NCBI GenBank assembly: GCA_045631485.1 | Contig: JAZQUU010000038.1 | Span: 62,001-126,000 of the forward strand | Direction: 5' to 3' | Length of the DNA: 64,000 nucleotides | From: SIG452 sp045631485 | GTDB taxonomy: Bacteria > Bacillota > Clostridia > UMGS1840 | Shown: positions 63,201 to 64,000 of the stretch, piece after piece | Layout: the number at the start of each line of letters is the position of its first letter | Numbering within the stretch: position 1 is the stretch's first letter | Program-made: the position numbers and the translations under genes | Notes under the pieces: generated by a model | What the model was told of the DNA's origin: nothing | Database searches by the model: none | Seen by the model: the letters and a program-made list of their open reading frames with translations, nothing else

Positions 63201-63285
63201 CTTTTTGCAGACGGTTGTTCTGGTCCTGATACAAGAACCACATAAATGCCGCAAAAATCAGTATGATAATGGTGGAAGTGTGCAT
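60232..63285 (-). CDS. fused dual-domain membrane glycosyltransferase (PMT-type C-terminal half)
   Basis: A 1017-residue membrane protein with about 20 hydrophobic segments. The first 470 residues resemble a GT-C mannosyltransferase with an early acidic loop (GYEVDMNTYTAWMERA) and SKMHERYWYFVPLLLL. A soluble beta-rich insert follows (about 480-620). The second half is PMT/GT39-like: YFDEIYHGRAAYEYKNDL and THPPLGKLLMTIGISLFGWNMLGVRFMG, with the catalytic Asp-Glu pair, then MYHYFPMVCFLALGLGYYW. Such proteins move sugars from polyprenyl phosphate to proteins or glycans outside the membrane. It follows the U32 gene by 33 bases. Confidence 0.85.
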   Translation of the reverse strand: MHTSTIIILIFAAFMWFLYQDQNNRLQKVNAQRKPTAGCLVTLGVITLIKILISPYFKGYEVDMNTYTAWMERAAGGLNGFYADGYFCDYPPLYIMMTGLFGWVKNLLGGGEYLTKLFVKMPGMIAEGLIGYELLSAYSKRYPQNKQLPFTVMLALLPSFLITGTYWGQTDGIFCYLMLLTFRFLLEEKLTRSALLFTLSALTKPQSFLFAPLVAILFAKSDSLVLVPVWKDKFPKAVKIIWNLAVTFIFALAIMSISMIPFRNGVPDLMFLVKKYTETFSSYPYASLNTFNLFGLLNGNMRNLTDNFLFLTFEKWGTILMAVCVMGGILAVIFNRDKKNLFLIFGTYLFAIVMLGSKMHERYWYFVPLLLLLAFVFTGKKKYFGIFCTLELTYFLNLDFALKYLSGVSDPYYNMIFVVGSIVNLAILWYLVRDIYMTIRADYPQKEKKIREYSEQFNWKSAVALLCVMVVFGGCAFYRLGSTDNTPKTYAKVAKGQSVTFQFSETENLAEIRYFAGYGLRNFKLRQVSADINQYINFSGKQEKSTYVFSWQQEKLPVYPTDAVVLEVLDNGSDAITEWGEFMFLDAQGEVIAYTVSAPNGTDVAAFSDEPHTVPDVPSYENSFYFDEIYHGRAAYEYKNDLSMYETTHPPLGKLLMTIGISLFGWNMLGVRFMGVAIAIAMIPVFYLLAKRLLRYNKVAFLTTVLFTFGFMHLSHTRIASIDSFMVFFIVAAFAFLLEFVHEYVQGGVNWKSLTFLGISGVMFGCGAAVKWAAIYPGIGLGSIYLFAIWMRYQRAPKNTQAGKLIAWSLGLYALIPFMIYYLSYIPYFECFDQTLTWQNFVSTQQHMFNYHSQLTATHPYSASWYEWMINAKPLWMHQGVLLENGSRETIATFGNPILLWGGLAGMIYLLVHSVKNKKVSLSAFVILAGYLSQMLPWMFVTRCTFMYHYFPMVCFLALGLGYYWKQVAKKGKSLWIPLGVCVATIALFVVFYPVLTGVVATPEYINQLKIMPNWTF

Positions 63286-63318
63286 AGATTCACGTTCCTT
63301 TCTTGTGATTTATCAAAC

Positions 63319-64000
63319 TTATCGGTTGGAAGAATCTTCCTGCCATTTGCATTTTCTGCGAAGCATGGAATTTTTGGGGAACGGCGTATCGCAGGCAATA
63401 CTCACAATCTGTTGCGCGTGGGGTGCCGATTCCATTTCTCCCCCATCGGGATTACGAAGGTCGGAAGCCGCCAAAAGAACGCTTTCGCCTTTGGTGGTCA
63501 ACACATCTAAAATATCATCCCGATAGAATTTATTTCGTTGCTCAATGTAGAGCCGTTTATTTTCACTATCGTAGTCTGTCACCACGCCGACTAAGGTGTA
63601 ATCCCTCACATAATCGGAAGTATGCACCAGTTGTCCGTCTGCATAGGGATTGCCGAAATAAAAGCCCTTGCAATACTCACGGTGACTTACTTTGTTCACT
63701 TCCTCCAACACTTCGGGAGGGAGATTATAGTTGTCGGGGTCTTTTTTCAAAATATCCAACGCTTTGCGATATGCATTGGTGGTAACTGCCACATAGTAAG
63801 GCGTTTTCATTCTGCCCTCAATTTTAAAGGAGGTAATCCCCGCCTTTGCCATTTGGTCCAGATGCTCAATCATACACATATCCTTGGCATTCATAATGTA
63901 GGTTCCGTGTTCGGAGCCGCCGATAGTGAAAGGATAATTGGGGCGTTTTTCTTCATATAATTTATATTTCCAACGGCAAGGCTGCGCACATTCGCCGCGG
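63319..64000 (-). CDS. U32-family peptidase (partial, runs off the window)
   Basis: The frame is open to the window edge and its start lies outside. Visible parts are RGECAQPCRWKYKLYEEKRP, GTYIMNAKDMCMIEHLDQMAKAGITSFKIEGRMK and YCKGFYFGNPYADGQL, all typical of U32 peptidases. The RGxCxQPCRW cysteines probably bind an Fe-S cluster. Some U32 members modify tRNA or rRNA hydroxylation sites rather than cut proteins. The last 100 residues are a beta domain ending KWQEDSSNR. Co-transcribed with the glycosyltransferase. Confidence 0.9.
   Translation of the reverse strand, partial: RGECAQPCRWKYKLYEEKRPNYPFTIGGSEHGTYIMNAKDMCMIEHLDQMAKAGITSFKIEGRMKTPYYVAVTTNAYRKALDILKKDPDNYNLPPEVLEEVNKVSHREYCKGFYFGNPYADGQLVHTSDYVRDYTLVGVVTDYDSENKRLYIEQRNKFYRDDILDVLTTKGESVLLAASDLRNPDGGEMESAPHAQQIVSIACDTPFPKNSMLRRKCKWQEDSSNR

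Overview
This window reads as chromosome of a spore-forming, low- to mid-GC member of the Clostridia, probably a gut or other anaerobic polysaccharide degrader. The evidence is a spoIIGA-sigE sporulation pair with a long-spacer spoIIG-type promoter, an alpha/beta-type SASP gene, Firmicutes-style Shine-Dalgarno sites and sigma-A promoters, S-layer-homology proteins, and an LplABC-type sugar importer without its own ATPase. No species is assigned.

Layout. 0.3-6.2 kb (minus): a PurF-like protein with a dismantled glutaminase site, then a glycolytic operon pgk-tpiA-gpmI-gtrA in which gpmI carries an in-frame stop. 6.5-13 kb (plus): RluA-type pseudouridine synthase, rsmG, two tandem beta-propeller glycosidase-like proteins and a GH20-like hexosaminidase. 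13-16 kb: a marR-degV pair with a readable operator/promoter, and a secreted cyclophilin fused to two copper-amine-oxidase-N repeats. 15.9-16.4 kb: initiator tRNA-fMet and tRNA-Leu next to a tRNA-like fragment and nested palindromes. 16.5-20 kb: a small YtxH-like gene, sigE, spoIIGA, a XerC/D-type recombinase and yjbQ.

20-28.5 kb is an AT-rich mobile island: large serine recombinase, AAA/DUF4143 ATPase, D5/P4-type helicase, an unrecognised 473-residue protein, a small serine resolvase and a small membrane protein. 28.6-53 kb is a polysaccharide-utilisation region on the minus strand. A membrane-bound AraC-type sensor-regulator precedes a long operon: two SLH proteins, two permeases, a binding lipoprotein, a repeat-containing surface protein and two heparinase II/III-like lyases. 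A second operon follows, with intracellular enzymes: TIM-barrel isomerase, Gfo/Idh/MocA oxidoreductase, SGNH esterase, L-serine dehydratase, NAD-dependent epimerase and DapA-like aldolase. Together they suggest surface capture, lyase cleavage, uptake and catabolism of a uronic-acid polymer.

53-58 kb is a scrapyard of gene fragments (GH2 N-terminus, integrase C-terminus) beside an intact operon of DUF960, a zinc-finger amidoligase and a class II glutamine amidotransferase, with a divergent excisionase-like gene and a stop-interrupted trypsin-like protease. This operon is the best candidate in the window for an uncharacterised biochemical system. 57.8-64 kb returns to housekeeping: SASP, hpf, a fumarase alpha subunit, a fused PMT-type glycosyltransferase and a U32 peptidase cut by the window edge. 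A family of three-way-junction palindromic repeats with compensatory base changes occurs at both ends of the window.
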